IMG/VR virus record: IMGVR_UViG_3300037264_003921 | Coordinates: 1 to 64,000 of that record | Reading direction: 5' to 3' (one strand) | Length of the DNA: 64,000 bases | Source of the DNA: a virus | Shown: positions 26,801 to 41,800 of the stretch, piece after piece | Numbering within the stretch: the stretch's first letter is position 1 | How the letters are laid out: every line of letters starts with the position of its first letter | Translations under genes and position numbers: made by a program | The notes under the pieces: generated by a model | Seen by the model: only the letters and a program-made list of their open reading frames with translations | Database searches by the model: none | Told to the model about the DNA's origin: nothing

Positions 26801-29800
26801 GTGATCTTTACGATATTGTTTCTGTTGCGATTGATAACATGGTGTTTTACATATGTTCTTCTTACCAGCGAATGGATTTTCTTGGCTCTCAGCTTTCCCG
26901 CATGCAGTACAGATGCCAGTGCTGCGTTGTTGACGCTGAAAGATTATTTTATGGCATTCATCACACATCCATCGTTCTGGCTTGAATTCATGTGATATTT
27001 TAGAAGACCCACAACTGTCGCACTTATTTGGGCGTTTTAGGTTAGCCATTCATTACCTCTACTATTATCTACATCTATTTCTATTACTACACAATTACTA
27101 ATAGAAATTCTTATCTTAATTGGACATATAAAAAAAGAGCCGGGATTTCTCCCAGCTCTTTTAAAGAACAATTTGTTAAAGATAAGAGGTTCTACTATAA
27201 GTTACTAACGTTTACAACTCCGTAGTAAAGGCCTCCATCTTCTATTAGTTTCTTACCATAGCGGGTCATGATACCCTTATTTGGCGTGAAACTATTAGGA
27301 TCCAAAACAGTTGGAGTCGAGAGTAGTGGGATGTATGGAGCATAGAAGTATCCACTATCCAATACGCTCGAGCCCTTAAAGCCCATTAGGATCTTACAAT
27401 TTGGGAATAGCGGATCCTTATAGAGCTTCAATTTGCCCTGTATTGTACCAGCAGATGTAATACCAATGTCAATACCATCCTGAGCTAGCGCGTCCGAGCC
27501 ACGGAAATCGTTCAGCTGCTCAAACTTCGAAGCGATATCAGCAGATGTTACCATCCAGTTTGCAGGACCACGGAGTGTGGTTCTGTGGATGATGTTTGCA
27601 ACTTCCAATACCTTGTACAGGAGGGCGATGTTGCGATCCGTAAAGTTAACCGAGGCACCAGCGCCTGTCGCAAAGTTATGCGTGGCACGAATGCTTGCAG
27701 CAACGATTAGATCGTTGATGATTTCGCGGTCAATTTCTGCTACCATCTCGTCTGCCATTAGATCTGTCAGGGTGCTCTCAGCATCGATGTTATGAACCGA
27801 CTTGAGATCCTGAGCAGCTTCTAACGACCACGAGGTCTTTAGCTTACGTGTTGCAGCTGCTACGCTATCCGAATCAATCGAAAGCGTAACCTCTGGCTGG
27901 AACGGGTTGTTTTCAAGATCGAACTCGTAATCTACGCGTGCAATCATGCCAGTTACCGATCCAGAACTCAACGTTACTTGTACTACACCTGTTGAGTGGC
28001 TAAACACCGTAGCGCCTGGTGAGGCCTCGTCAACTGTATAAACAGTTGGGCTTGCCACCAAGACGAGATCCGGGTCGCCGTTCGAATCGAAGCTAACCTG
28101 AATGATTGGTGTCGGGTCTTCGCAGCTATCCGCATCGGAAGCGTAAACGTTTACAACAACCGTGCCTGCTAGAACCGGCTTATGCAATAGTGTTGCTGTA
28201 ACGACGTCACCGCCGCCACTGATTACAGCGTCTTCATTCTTTACTACTTGTGAGCTGTAGTAAGGATCAAGTGCCCAACCGTTCTGACGACCGAACGCCT
28301 GAGCGGTATTCTGGCGCATGATCTGTGTTCCAGCTTGTGTCTGCCCCTTGTTAAGAGCATAACGATAGCGGATGTAGAAAATCAAGCTAGCTGGCTGGCT
28401 CATTGGTTGCACGCCAACTAGATTATCCGCGATTAGACGTGGATAGCTCTTGCGGATCAATGGGAGGGCGAAACGAGTGAAATCAGCGATATCACCAGTT
28501 GTCGTCGCATCTTCCAAGATCATCGAGCGGCCCTTTGGATCCCAGCAATTATACTGGTTTTCCATCATCGTAGCAAGAAGACCAAACTTTGATGGCTTTA
28601 CTTCCTTGCACTTTCTAAGAACTGGAGCCCATTTCTTCACGAGCTGATTCTTGCGAGATTCACGAAGAATCGACTCTTGACGGGCTTCTTCTACCATAAG
28701 CTTATCCATTTTTATCCTTTATATATTATTCAAGTGTATCGGCGATTTTTTGTACCTCAGCAACCGGCTGCACAGCCGAGCTGAATGAACGTGTTTGCGA
28801 TTCAGTCATTGTTCTACGTGTCGACGCAGCCCCAGCTGCGGCTTTCCGACTTTCATCAAGACGAGCAGGTTCTGGTTTTTTGCTCTCTGCAACCTTCTCA
28901 TCCTTCTTGTCTGCAGCTTTGTCATCAACCTTTGGTGCTCCACCACATTTAGCACACTTGCCACTATTTGGGAATGGCAGCTTATGCTCTTGGCAGTACC
29001 CTTCACCAATTGTCACCACTTTTTCCTCAAGTTGGCGATTGCGCTGGAGCGTCTTAGCGGCGATGTCATTGGCGACATTCGCTTTCGACACAGCAGTATT
29101 ACGTTCCTCTTTTAGAGTCGCACACATCTTTTCGAGTCTCGCTATTTTTTTAGACGAGTCTTGAAGTTGCTGACTAGTCGCGCCGCTTTCTTTTAATTCA
29201 ACGCCTTCAAGAACGGCCTTAGCCTTCTTTAGACGTACGGCTGACTCAGATTCTTCAATCGCTCTTTGACGTGTAGCGGCTGCCTCAAAAGAGGCCGCTT
29301 TACTTTCCAAAAATGTTTTTACGCGTTTTGCTAATCTAATTTTTTCTTCATTGACTTCAGTAACACAGACTTTCTTCGCACGTTCGACTTTGCCTTGATA
29401 TTCTTGCTCATATTTAGACTTTAATGTTTCGGAATAAACTCGTAATTCTTCACATATGGCGTTCGCGAGTTCGTCTGAAGCACCAATGCCCTTCATGAGC
29501 TCTATTATCTTTTCCATAATTCTCCCTTAATTTTGCTTGAAAAATGTTATATAATAATTTTGCCGTTAATTCTTTCAATCCTCTATCGAATCTAACCATG
29601 CAGGCTTGCCAGATCCCTCTGACGAGCCATGTGGTTCTTCAGATGGCTTTTCATCTTTATCCTTATCGAGCTCATCTGACTCACCAGCATCAGGCGACAC
29701 AAGTGGCACAACAACCTTTGTCCAGCCATTTACTTCCACATGCCCATCGCCAATCTTATTCTCAACATTAGCTAAAGCTTCATCGCCAAACTCATCCTTA

Positions 29801-32800
29801 ATACAATCTTTCAAATCATTAACAGCTTCTTCTTTACTGGCATATGGACCATGAACTTCTGTCTTTTGTTCACCGTCTTCTTGACCATGGCACATGATCA
29901 CCCACTGCTCAGAAGCTGGCTCTTGTGGCATTCCGAGATTATCAGATTCAGAATCGTCAATTGATTCGTCATCCATATTTTCCAAAATGGCGAACATTGC
30001 CTCACTGACAGATTCGTCTAAGCCAAACTTGGCCTTCACTTGTTTCACTCAATTCTCATATTTTTCTTTGTCTTCTCTGCCAACTTCTGATGTGCAGATA
30101 GCCCAAGGGTTAACGGTTTTCTTATCCATTATTTCTTCTCATTAAAGTAATCATGAATCTCTTTCAAGATGTCACGCTCTTTAGATTTAACTGACTCATT
30201 TGAATTTTTATTGAACCTATTGCGCGATTCCATAACACTCAAAAAGCTTCCTTGAACAGATGGCTCAGCAACAATATCAAACGTCACAAATGTGAATCCA
30301 GGCATTACTTTATAATATTCCTGGCCCTCAACAACTGTCGTTTCCATGTCACCAACACCACGAGAGCTTATTCCAATGCTGACGCCACTTTCAACAAGGT
30401 TCTTTAATATAGTGCCACATGGAGTCTTATCTAATACTTCTATTTCTCCAAGGACTTCATTATTCTCCATCCATAGCTTCGTAAGGATATGGCTGACACG
30501 ATCAAGATGGATCTTAGCATCTGCTGGATGGTCAAATTCGCCGAGAACACGTCTTGATTTAATATCCTCTTGTATTTCACTGACTGCGTGATCCAGGATG
30601 GCATGATCATAAATTCTGCCATTTGAATTTGGTTTTTCACCATATTGAAATCTACCGGCAAGACGCAATACGCTACGTTTTTGGCCATTTATGTCTTCAA
30701 CTACAACAGTCTCGCTCTTAACAACCTTTAAAGGAGACGACTCCTGTAAAAGTTGATATTGGCCTAGTTGGCCAGTACGAGCAACGACTGATCTAGATAT
30801 GATCATTCAATCTCCTATTTGCACTCGCACGTATCTTTACCGCAGTCAGGGCAAGGGCATTTACAATAGTCGCTTGGTTTCTTACATTCTGGACAATGCT
30901 CTTCATTCACGACTTTCGTTTGTGGAGTTTTTGATTCAACTGGAGCCTTTTCAACATCTGTTTCTTCTGGTGCTTCTTCTGGCACTTCTTCTGCTCCAGT
31001 CGTTAAAACTTCTTCATCACCAAGCGGCATTCCACCGACAATCTCATCTACTGGAGATGGCAATTCAGGAACAGTAGGGACATCCATTGATCCCATATCC
31101 ATGCCCTCAGCTTTATCCATTGCAGCAATTACTCTAGAAATAACGTCATCAATCCGCTCATCTCTAGAGTAAACAACAGCTACATCCTCAACAAATGGAC
31201 TATCACTCTTTTTGCTTTCTTTGCTTTCTTTTACTTCACGTGGAGCAAGCGCAGCTTTCTTACGTCCATCTGCGTGCATACGTGGCCCCTTCTTTTGGTC
31301 CTCAGTTGCAGTTGGCTCACCTTCGGTTGGAGGTACTTCAGAGACAACCTTCTTCGTATCATCTGATTCAGCAAGACCTGACGTTTTGCTCTGAAAATCC
31401 TTGGCCATGTCTAAATCAGTTTTTTCTGCGCCTTTTGATGGCGGAACGCCACCCGCTCCCTTACCATCTGTCTTCTTGGCATCTCCATCATCCACACCGT
31501 TTTTGCCTTGCAATTCAGACATATCAAGGTCGTGTGGCTTCTTATAGCCGCCACCGCCAGTATGCTTTGCCTCTACCTTTAGTTCGCCTTCATCTAAAGC
31601 AGCTGCTATTTTATCTGTTATAGATTCACCAATTGCCTTGGTCTTACCTTGATTGTCTTTCGACATACCTGGGTCGCCATCTACGGCACCCTTATTCGAT
31701 GGAGTACCAGCCGCGTCAGCGCCACTTACTTTTTTCATGCCTTTATCAGAAAGGCCCTTGGTTTTACCTTGATTGTCTTTCGACATACCTGGGTCGCCCT
31801 CTACGGCACCACTATTCGACGGAGCACTGTCGCCACTCTTACCATCAGATGTCTTTACGCCTGATTTTACAACGCCCCCATTGTCTTGTAGTTCGCTCAT
31901 GCCAGAAGCGTCGCCACTATGCTTTACACCCTTTTCTGGCCCAGACAATCCACCAAGCTCTTCGCTTAATGGCGAATAGTCAGAATTTATCTTAACATTT
32001 TCTTTTAACTCTATTTTACCATCATATGGGTCATCTGGTAAATCAAGTACAACATCGTTACCAGAGTCTATGACAGTATCACGAATCCCCTCAAACTCTT
32101 CTCTTATCATATCAGCAGCGGCGGAGCCAATGCTGTGGCAACGGTCTATATATTTATTGATTTGATTGAAACAATCATCAAATCCGTCTTCCTTCAAGAA
32201 AATATGCCCGTCAGTCTTCCAAGAAAGTAGTTCTTCTTGTAGCTCAATAGCATTCATCTTCTCTATCGGTGTATAGTCCTCAACAATTGGCTTACCAGCC
32301 TTTTTAGATTCAGCAGCAGCTTTAGCCATCTCTGGCGCAACAGGGGCCTCAGCCGACGCCATAGCCATATCTGGTACTAATGCTTCTTCTTCTTCACCAC
32401 CTAGATCTGGCAATGGTACTGGTGTTTCATCCTGTTCCTCTTCTGGCTCAACAGCCGCTTCATCTTTGTCATCAACGCCAGGCATTCTATCAAAGCCATC
32501 AAGCGTTTGAATTCTATCAATGATTGTGTCCGAGATTCCAGCAAGTAACTCTTCTGTCTGATAAATGATATCAGTCGATGGTTCCTCAGTCTCAAGAGAG
32601 CCAACCATGTGTTCAATATCTTGTACTAACTGATCCTGTCCATCAATATGCTTCAACACGTTTTTAATGACTTTCAACGACACTAAATATGCTTTCGCAC
32701 GTGTTGAATCAATATCATTAGCTTCTGAGAACACTCCTTCAATAAAGACATTGTATGCAGAAGCAAAATCTTTTGATTCACCAAGGGCTTGTGCATTCGC

Positions 32801-35800
32801 GAGCATATCTGGGCTCTGCGCCTTTTGCGCTGTCTTCGTCCAGCAGTCAACGATTGTGTCTTTATTCACTTTTAAGTTAGTCTTATACATCAATGTAGCA
32901 ACATCTTCAATTAAGAATGAATTGAATTCAGACTGTGTTGCAAATGTTGACTCAACAAGTTTCGTCATTCCGGCTTTATTTAATAAACAGAATTCCTGCT
33001 CCTCGCGAAGGAATTTTGCTGCAACTTCAACAGCTTCAGAGACTTTATGTTCACAAACTAAACCGGCAATGTTCACTACAAATTTCTGGAATGTTGGTGA
33101 TTCGTATGCGCTTTCTGCAATCTCCCTCATACGTCTAGCCACTATTCTACGACGGGTTATCTCGTCGACTGGCAGCGTAAATGCGTCACCAGTTTCTGTA
33201 AAAACACCACGAACAACTTGGCCTTCCAATAATTCTACCTGATCTGCAACTGCATCTGAGAAGGCCTTGATTATCTTTGGTATTTTATCTTCTTCAATGA
33301 CATCAACTGTCGTCTTAATACGATGAACGTCACCGTCCCGTGTAGTAACTAATCCACTCTCAGGAATTACACGACTGCGGAAACGTTGTAATTCAATTTT
33401 ATTGAACACTTTTTCAGCAGATTTGAAATCAGATTCAGATATTGCTTCTACAAGATCTGTACAATTTTTATCAAATAAATCGGCTTTCTTTTCCTCAACA
33501 ACATTGACTCTTTTAATATTGTCAACAATGTAACGAGGACCATCTTTCTTGATATCGCCAACATAATATTCATTTGTCTTTGTGTCTTCGAATATCAAGC
33601 TTGCCGGATGCAAAGCCGTGAGCTTAAACGCACGCTTAGCCTCCTGACCTAGACGCTTTACAACATTTTCAAAGAAAACCACTTTGCTCTGCGCGGAATT
33701 ATTAATAGCACGCAGAAAATTCCTAGCATCCATATTGACAGACGCAGGAACCTTGTTCTGTTCAGTGCCCATATCTAAAAGACTCCTATAATAGTATTCA
33801 TCAATCTTCGTACTATTTTTGTTTCAGATATGTCAATTGATTGACATTAAATTACAACGGTATATCAGCTGTTGTAATATCATCAGAAGGGCCTTTAGTA
33901 GTAGTACCTTCAGTTATGATTAATTTTACTGCATCTATTGCTGCTTTATGTTCTTCTTCTGAAATAGTTCTCTTAACTAACACATCAGACTGATTGGTCG
34001 GGCTTGGCAGATTGTCCAACTCCCCAGCATTCAATAAATACTCAAATGGGCTATTATATTGAACCGGGCTATCATTTTTATTGGCAGTAGTTTGCTTATT
34101 GTATTCCATAAGCACTTCTTTTTCAAGTTTATAGTCATATCCCTCAATCGGAAGCATATCTAATTCTTCTTCTGCAGATAAAGGTTCCCCAAGACCTAAC
34201 TCTTCAGGTTCTCCAAGACCTGGTTCTTCAGGTCCACCCAATCCAGGAAGTCCAGCAGGTCCAGGTAAAGGCAGTAAGCTCGGCTTATTGCCACCTCCGC
34301 CTCCTCCACCACCGCCTCCACCACTTTTTGGGGCGCTGGCATTCTGTTCAGCCTCTTTCTGCATCTGTTCAATTTCATCATCTGTCATGTTGCTAAACCG
34401 TTGCAGAATCCATTTATCTGGGAATAATTCAGTCCCCTTTAATTGATCTATAACATCGGCGCGCGAAGCCCATGTCTCTATTCTATATAATTCATCAATC
34501 GCGCTCGATGCAGTCATCCACAAATCAAACCCTCTAATTTCATCTGCTGAGAATCCACGCAATGCAAGATGAATAATCGCAACCTTCTTCAAGCCGATAG
34601 CAACTTCACGTTGAATCCATTGAACTGCTTTTGCGAATTCAGGTGCTACCTTAGACAGTGGCTCTGAATTACCTTCAGATGGTTCTCCAATACCAACACG
34701 TGAAAACGGTATTTTTAGTGCCGACACCATTTTCTTCTTGAAATATTCAATATCGGCAATCTGATCAAGATTTTCAGCCCCTGGCAGAGTATCAACTTCT
34801 GGACCAGTACCATCAGCTCTTTTTGGTAGCCATATATCATCCTCTTGGATGAGTGGAGACCAGCGTTCGTTAACATCGCCGCTGGCAGGATCGAATACTT
34901 TATGCTTTTTAAACTCGCGAGCTATAAGTTGGATATATTGTGGAACTTCCTTTGGGGGGATGTTTCCTACAGGGATCTTAAAGACGCGCTTTTCTGGAGC
35001 TCGCGTGTTTGCTAGCGGAATCCCATTCGCTATAAAATTATGCACCTCATCTTCAACTGTGATATCGTAGATATCATCTACTTCTATTTCTTCGACACCT
35101 AAAATTCTTTCATGTAATGGCGCTTCTTTCTTAGTGAAATAGAAAGCCCAGCATATGGTAGCAGGCATCGTACGACCTGTTTCATGATCAATAACATGGC
35201 CACCAAGCTTCTCTATTTTCCTAACCAATCCAGCAGTCCACCCAATTCTGTGAATTAATTCTTTTAAGTCTTCTATTAAACTCTGATTGCATGATTCTAC
35301 TTCATGGCCTTCAGTTTTGCCGTTTCTATACATGCGTCGCCATCCATCACCGTCAATATATCCGTCAATAAATGCTTCTTGAACATTACGCGGCGACGTA
35401 TAGACCCATGCTGGAATACGTTTATTAGCAGCACCTGGTATAAAACCATTTAATTTCATGAATTCTACAAACTTCTTAGAATAGACAAAATATGCTCCCA
35501 ATCGATGTCCATCATCTCGACCAAATGACACTGATCTAGTTATTTTTTCGAATAAAATCTTGTATTTATCATTAATTTCTTTATCATCACCAAGTGCAAA
35601 ACCAACTTCATGAGTACATCCAGTAGCGTGTTTTCTCTCAGACACAAATCCATCAGCAATCATAAATCCAAACCACTGCGCGAAATCTTCGTCTGCTACC
35701 TCAGGAAGATCATATTCATGAACGACATCACCACGATCATCATAGCTCCAATTGTCTCTGATTTCTAATAAGTTCTTATTGACACCAACTGTCTCACAAA

Positions 35801-38800
35801 TAACATCAGCATTCTTCAATGTCGCCCAATGATTACCACGTAAGAATCGATCTGAAGCCCTTTTTGAAATTCTTAACACACCAGCATCACTCCAAGACAA
35901 TGTACCAGCTCCAACTAATCCCGGCAGTCTAGCATATTTCTCAATCTCTGGCTTTTGGAGTTTGACATACTCTTTGTTATCAAGCCTTGGTAAGATGAAT
36001 CTATGACAATAATTCTTAGCAACAGTGTTGTCTAAAGCCTTTAAATCTTGCACATCAACAAACTTCTCACGATCATAATACCATTTACCATCTTTTTTAT
36101 ATGGATCTACTACCAAAATTGGGTGTGTCTTGTTGGCAAAAATTTCACGATGCTGTGAATAAATGCGATATATTTTATCCTTGCCATTATGCATCCAATT
36201 GACTACTTTGGTCTCACTCAATTTGCCATCACGACCATAACAATATATTGCATCACCGATCTTTAAATCCTTGATTTGTGTATGTCCACCTGGTGTCCAA
36301 ACACGGCTGTCTCCACGAAGACATAATCTATATATCAAAGCAGCATCTTCCATCAATCTAAGCTGTTTGAAATGTTTACGTGTACCATCCAAGATCGAGT
36401 TATGAACAACAACACCATCAGCTATGAAATTAGATGCATGATGGGCTACTTGTATGTCTGCCGTTGGACGTTTACCAATCTGCTCTATTGAAGTGATTGG
36501 CTCGAAGATTACATCTGTCCCAAATTTTGCAGACTCTTTTTTGCGAGCATTATATCCACGAGATCCACTTTTCCTTTGTACATGCCCACCAGCAGATCCA
36601 AATATGTCCGATTTATAGAAATATAATAACCATGAGTCTGATCGTTGATACTCTTTACCGTGGAAGACTACTCTATCATCTTGCCTAACCCGCTTTTCTG
36701 CATGCCCAGCTTTCCAACCTATTAAATGTAACAAAGCTTTAACATCTTTAATAAGTTCATAGTTACTTAATTCTAACTGATATCGATCGCAATCCCATTC
36801 ATCACGATTGACAGATCCATCACTATCAATTAAACCATCTATAAATGCAATCTGAACGGACTTTGGGCTATTATAAATCCACGCAGGAATGCGTTTATTA
36901 TGTGACCCCTGAATAAATCCACATTTAGATTCTAAGAAATTTGCTAGTTCTTTAGAACAAGTATTTGTCTGATCTTCAACTAATATGCTATGCGAGCCAC
37001 AGTTTTTATATGATGTCACCTTATTTGGGCTATATTCAGACAACAACTCTTTATAATAAGTGTTAGTATCATCATAGATGCCATTAGCAAACGTCACACC
37101 GACATTTTTGCCATTAGCCCGCTTCAGCCATCCATCACCAATCAAGAACCCAAACAATTTCGCGAAATTTTCATCAGCAATTACTTGTTTGTCACAAAGC
37201 TTGCCAAGCAATTGATGTTCTTTATTGGCGGTCGGCCTAGGAATGACCAGTTCGTCTCCAGCTTTAAGTTCATCGGCCCGTTTATAAACTAAATCCGCAA
37301 ACCATTTCTGGCCAAATTTAAATGATTTTTTAGACCATTCTCTGACTAAGACAGGATGATTACCACTGCAATTATTTTCATAATGTCTTGTACTGATTTT
37401 GAATATTTCTTTTTCTCCACTATGACAAGTGGCAGTTACTTTAGATGCAATTAGTTTGTTGTCATCAAATACAAAAACATCATCTCCAGCCTTAAAGTCT
37501 TCAATATTCTTGTATCCATGTGGAGTAAGGATTTTGGCACCAAACTCGCAACAACGGCCATATGGGTGATATATGTTTTCATAACTTGTCAATCTTAGAT
37601 GCATCACCTGCCATGGATGCATGAATGTCGGCTGTGATGCCATCTCATCCTGATAAAAGAACCCAACCAGATCGCCATGTTTTGTCTCAACCCTTGTAAA
37701 ATTATAGACATTCATATGCCGTATCGAGGCTATTCCATTCCGATTCTGTGTTGTGACAATTTCGGCAGGAAAGTCACCATATTTGCATAGATATCTGATC
37801 ATCGGCCGCAAAGAATTATCCACCATCAATGTATTATAAAATAAATCCTCGAGTTCCTTTTTAACACGTAGAGATTTAGATTTTATCAATAGGCTATGGT
37901 GTATCTCAGGATCTATTAAACTAGATTCATCAGCATACATGTCAAGAGCTAATGATATTTCACCAACTTGATCCTCTTGATCGAAATCCTTATATCTCTC
38001 TAATCTATTAATCTGTAAGTTAGTCTGTTCCAGCAATGAACTCTGCGTAGAGAAGTTCATGAACTCGCCAGCGGCTGATATCCTAGCAAGAGACGATTGG
38101 TCCTGGAATAGATTCTCAGAACGATATATATTGGCGGCCTTGAAAAATGCCGCTAATCTGTCAAATAGTTGCCAACTCATACTTTATATATCTTCAACTC
38201 GATAATAGTAGTTTAAATTATTTACGACGATATCTTATTGCATGTTTTTGTGGGACTACCATCTCACCCATTGCTCTAGCGCCAAGCTGATTTGTAAATT
38301 TCGCCAACTCTTGTGAAATTGTTAATTGTTTATTGTCATTTGATGCCACTGTCACAGGCATTAACAATCCATTAGCAGCGGCATATCCCTGTAGTTTTTG
38401 GTTGACATCAGGATCATGTAATTCAGGTCTAATCTCGACAGACCTGATCGGAATCAATCCTCCATCGGTAGGCGTAGAATGATTCATACCAATAAATACC
38501 AATGCCAATGCCATCACAAGATCGTCGGTGTTACCTTTACCAGGCTCGGCACCGGTTCGACCACCTTTTAAATGAACATATATAGACAATTCTTTATACA
38601 AACGCGATGATTTCAAAATAAAACCATCTTCACCAACATTGTCAGTCAATGTTTTATTCAACATTGGCTTTGTGGTGGTACTAGTATTAAAGCCAATATC
38701 CCCATATTTGCTCTCTTTATAGTACGAATTCTTTTTTGGACGTCTATATAAGTTCTGGTACATTAAATTTTCAAATAATTCTTGACATATTGTAACACCT

Positions 38801-41800
38801 ATGCCTGTACGCTCAACCACCATGAATGCATTGTTATACCATCTACCAATATAGTCAGCCATCGTAGCAAATACACGTGGCAGCACCTTAATCTGTAATT
38901 CAGCTACTTGTTCCTGCTCAGTAACATCCATCACTTCTATGGTGGAATAGTCATTAGCGTCACCACTCGACGTATCAACACCAACACAATATGTGTGTGG
39001 CGTAGCACCTCTAACCGGTAATTTCCATACCCATAGTCTATTCTCGAAGTCCAATATAGCTCGTTCATTTGTTGATGGATTGACGTAGTCTACCTTACTA
39101 ACAGTCTTATGTTCATTATTATGTTGATATATTGACGACTGGGTATGCAACAATGCTTGTCTGCTCAATACAGTATTGCCAGTACCCAAGAACTCTGCTA
39201 ACACTTCTTGTCTATACTTAGATGAATCACCCCTCTGCGTAAGCTGCCTATACTGATCCTCTAGCCATTTGCTCCAATATGGCCCATATTTCTCCACATC
39301 TTCAGGTGTTTCACATTTACGTATGCCAGCTGTTGGTGCTATCAATACGTCCTTCCCAGACAATTCATCAACAAATGACAACTTCCAATCCATGTCCCAC
39401 CAATTGATTGTGATTGGTTTGAAGTCATTAAGATTAGATTCTGCATCAGTCCATGTCTGCCAATACCAGTTTCCGATGCCTTTAACTGTGCTGATGACAA
39501 TGCAGTTACCACCATGTTGCAGAGTAGATGCGCCAGCCGACCACATCTGATCCATGTCAGGTATGAATGCAGCTTCGTCAATGATGTTAAGTGATGAAGC
39601 ATGTGAACGCAAAGTGTCTTTAGACGATGTTAAACTTATAATTCGTGATCCATTGCCAAATCCTACTTCATGCTCATTGTCAATTGTACGTGGCCATAAT
39701 TCTCTCATCCAATCTGGTAAATTGTCATGGATCGTCTTAACGTTCTTACGCAAAAAATCCATCGCATCTAAATCTCGCTTAGACACTATTAAGATCGTTT
39801 TTTGATTAAAAAACATTGCATACCACAATGCAAAGCTCCCTGAAACAGTAGAGATCCCTGACTGGCGTGTCTTCTTGAAAATAGTAAATCTATGTTTAAG
39901 GAATTCAGACAGGCATCGCTGCTGATACGAAAACAACTTAAACGGTATAATCCCAAGTTTAGGATGCTGAATTTTTCCAAATGAATTTAGGAAGAAAGAT
40001 GGACTACGCTGACAGCGTTGTATTATTTTCTTTGTTGTTGCGTCTATTCTAGGCATTAGGTGGTGGATTCGTCAAGGAATTCAGGAGTTTTTAATAATTC
40101 AGCAAGGGCATCATTCGGCGTTATAGTATTATTTTGCATAAATATTTGAGTGCCCTTGCCAGCAGCCAGCAGTTTAGCAAGAGAGTCTAAGACTTTTACA
40201 GCATTTGTACTCGTCTCAGCTTTTGTGCGTAATGCAGCCACAAGCATTTCAACATATACACGAGGTGTTTGTGGCCCAAGTTGAACAGCATTGTATAAGA
40301 AAGAGATAGTGTCCTCTATTTGGTCACGGTCTGATCGATAGTTTCTGAGAATTTCATTTGCTGTATCTTTAAACCTATTAACTAAATCACGTATTTCATC
40401 AGTGTCTTCTGCTACATCATGTGTAACAGATACGGGCTTGCTGATATTAGTCTCAATTTCTGCTACGTCATGCGTAACAGGCACAGACTCATTGGTCTCA
40501 GCACCACCACTTACCAATGGATCAACAACATCACTTAATATATCTTTAAGATCTTCATTGTCCATTTTACATCCCATTAAAATAATCTATCGATTCTTTA
40601 GCAACAGAATTCCTTAATAGTTCTCTAACACTATACAACCAGTCGAAATTTAAATTCATTGACTTATTGTTGTACAGCAATAGGTCATTTGCACATGAAA
40701 AACGATCATCAACAATCGTTATCATTCCATTTGAAACACCATTGTCACATTTCTGCCAGCCATTCATAGACATAGCCATCAACGTATCGATTGATTCATA
40801 TAGTAGTGCTTTATCTGCAATATTCTTAAAATCTTCCTCTTTGATTGTTTTTCCATTGTTGGTAGCATAGAAAGAGAATGCTTCATCAACTTCTGGCTTC
40901 GGCTGATGTCTAGATGCACGTTTCAACTTAGCCAATACTCTCTTAGCCGGGCTAGAACGACGATATCTATCACTCCCACGCATATGTTGTTTAGAACGTG
41001 GAGTCATATGCTTCCTAATGGCACGTTCTATAGAATTGTCATGCGATAATGGAGAGATTCCCTCATCAAATTGAGACAACGTATTGGATATATTGGTACT
41101 GCCTCTAGATTCTGTATCAATTCCATACAGTCCAAGCAATGTAATCTCTTCTTCCCAAGATCCTTTCCCCTTACGAACAAGATCTACTAATAATTGTATG
41201 ATGTTGTCATAAACGTCATTGTATGATGAATCAGATATGTCAATTTCCGACACAAAACTAGGGTCGCCATTTAGCATTTCATATGCCCCATGTATCTTAA
41301 CATCATCTATAATGACGTCTATAACGCCATGAGGCAACCCTATACCTACATATGCCCTATTCTGCACCTGGATCTTAGTCGATTTCTTCTTCTTCTCCAT
41401 CTGAGTCCTTTTTAGATCCTCTTGGAAGTTTGGCTGGCTCCTGGTTAACTGGTGAATCTGTAAATTCGAAACTCCTTAATCTCATTTGCTTCAAGAATCC
41501 AGTCACCCGCTGACGAGATAATCCGCTGAGCTTTACAAGCTTACCAATTAGACCATCATATGGTTTTTCATCTTCCTGATATAACTTTTCCAGAGACTGT
41601 ATAATAGTTAACCCACAATCATCATATTTGCTCATATTATTGGCTTCTTTGATAAATCTGTCAAAAGCTGCACTATGTGGTTTAAACCTACACGTCAGAT
41701 GCCCTTTATATGTGCCATAATTCTTCTTATCACGCATTTCACGCTTGATGTGAGCTAATATTACGGTCTTGGCCACCTGACTCCAAAAATTAAACACTTT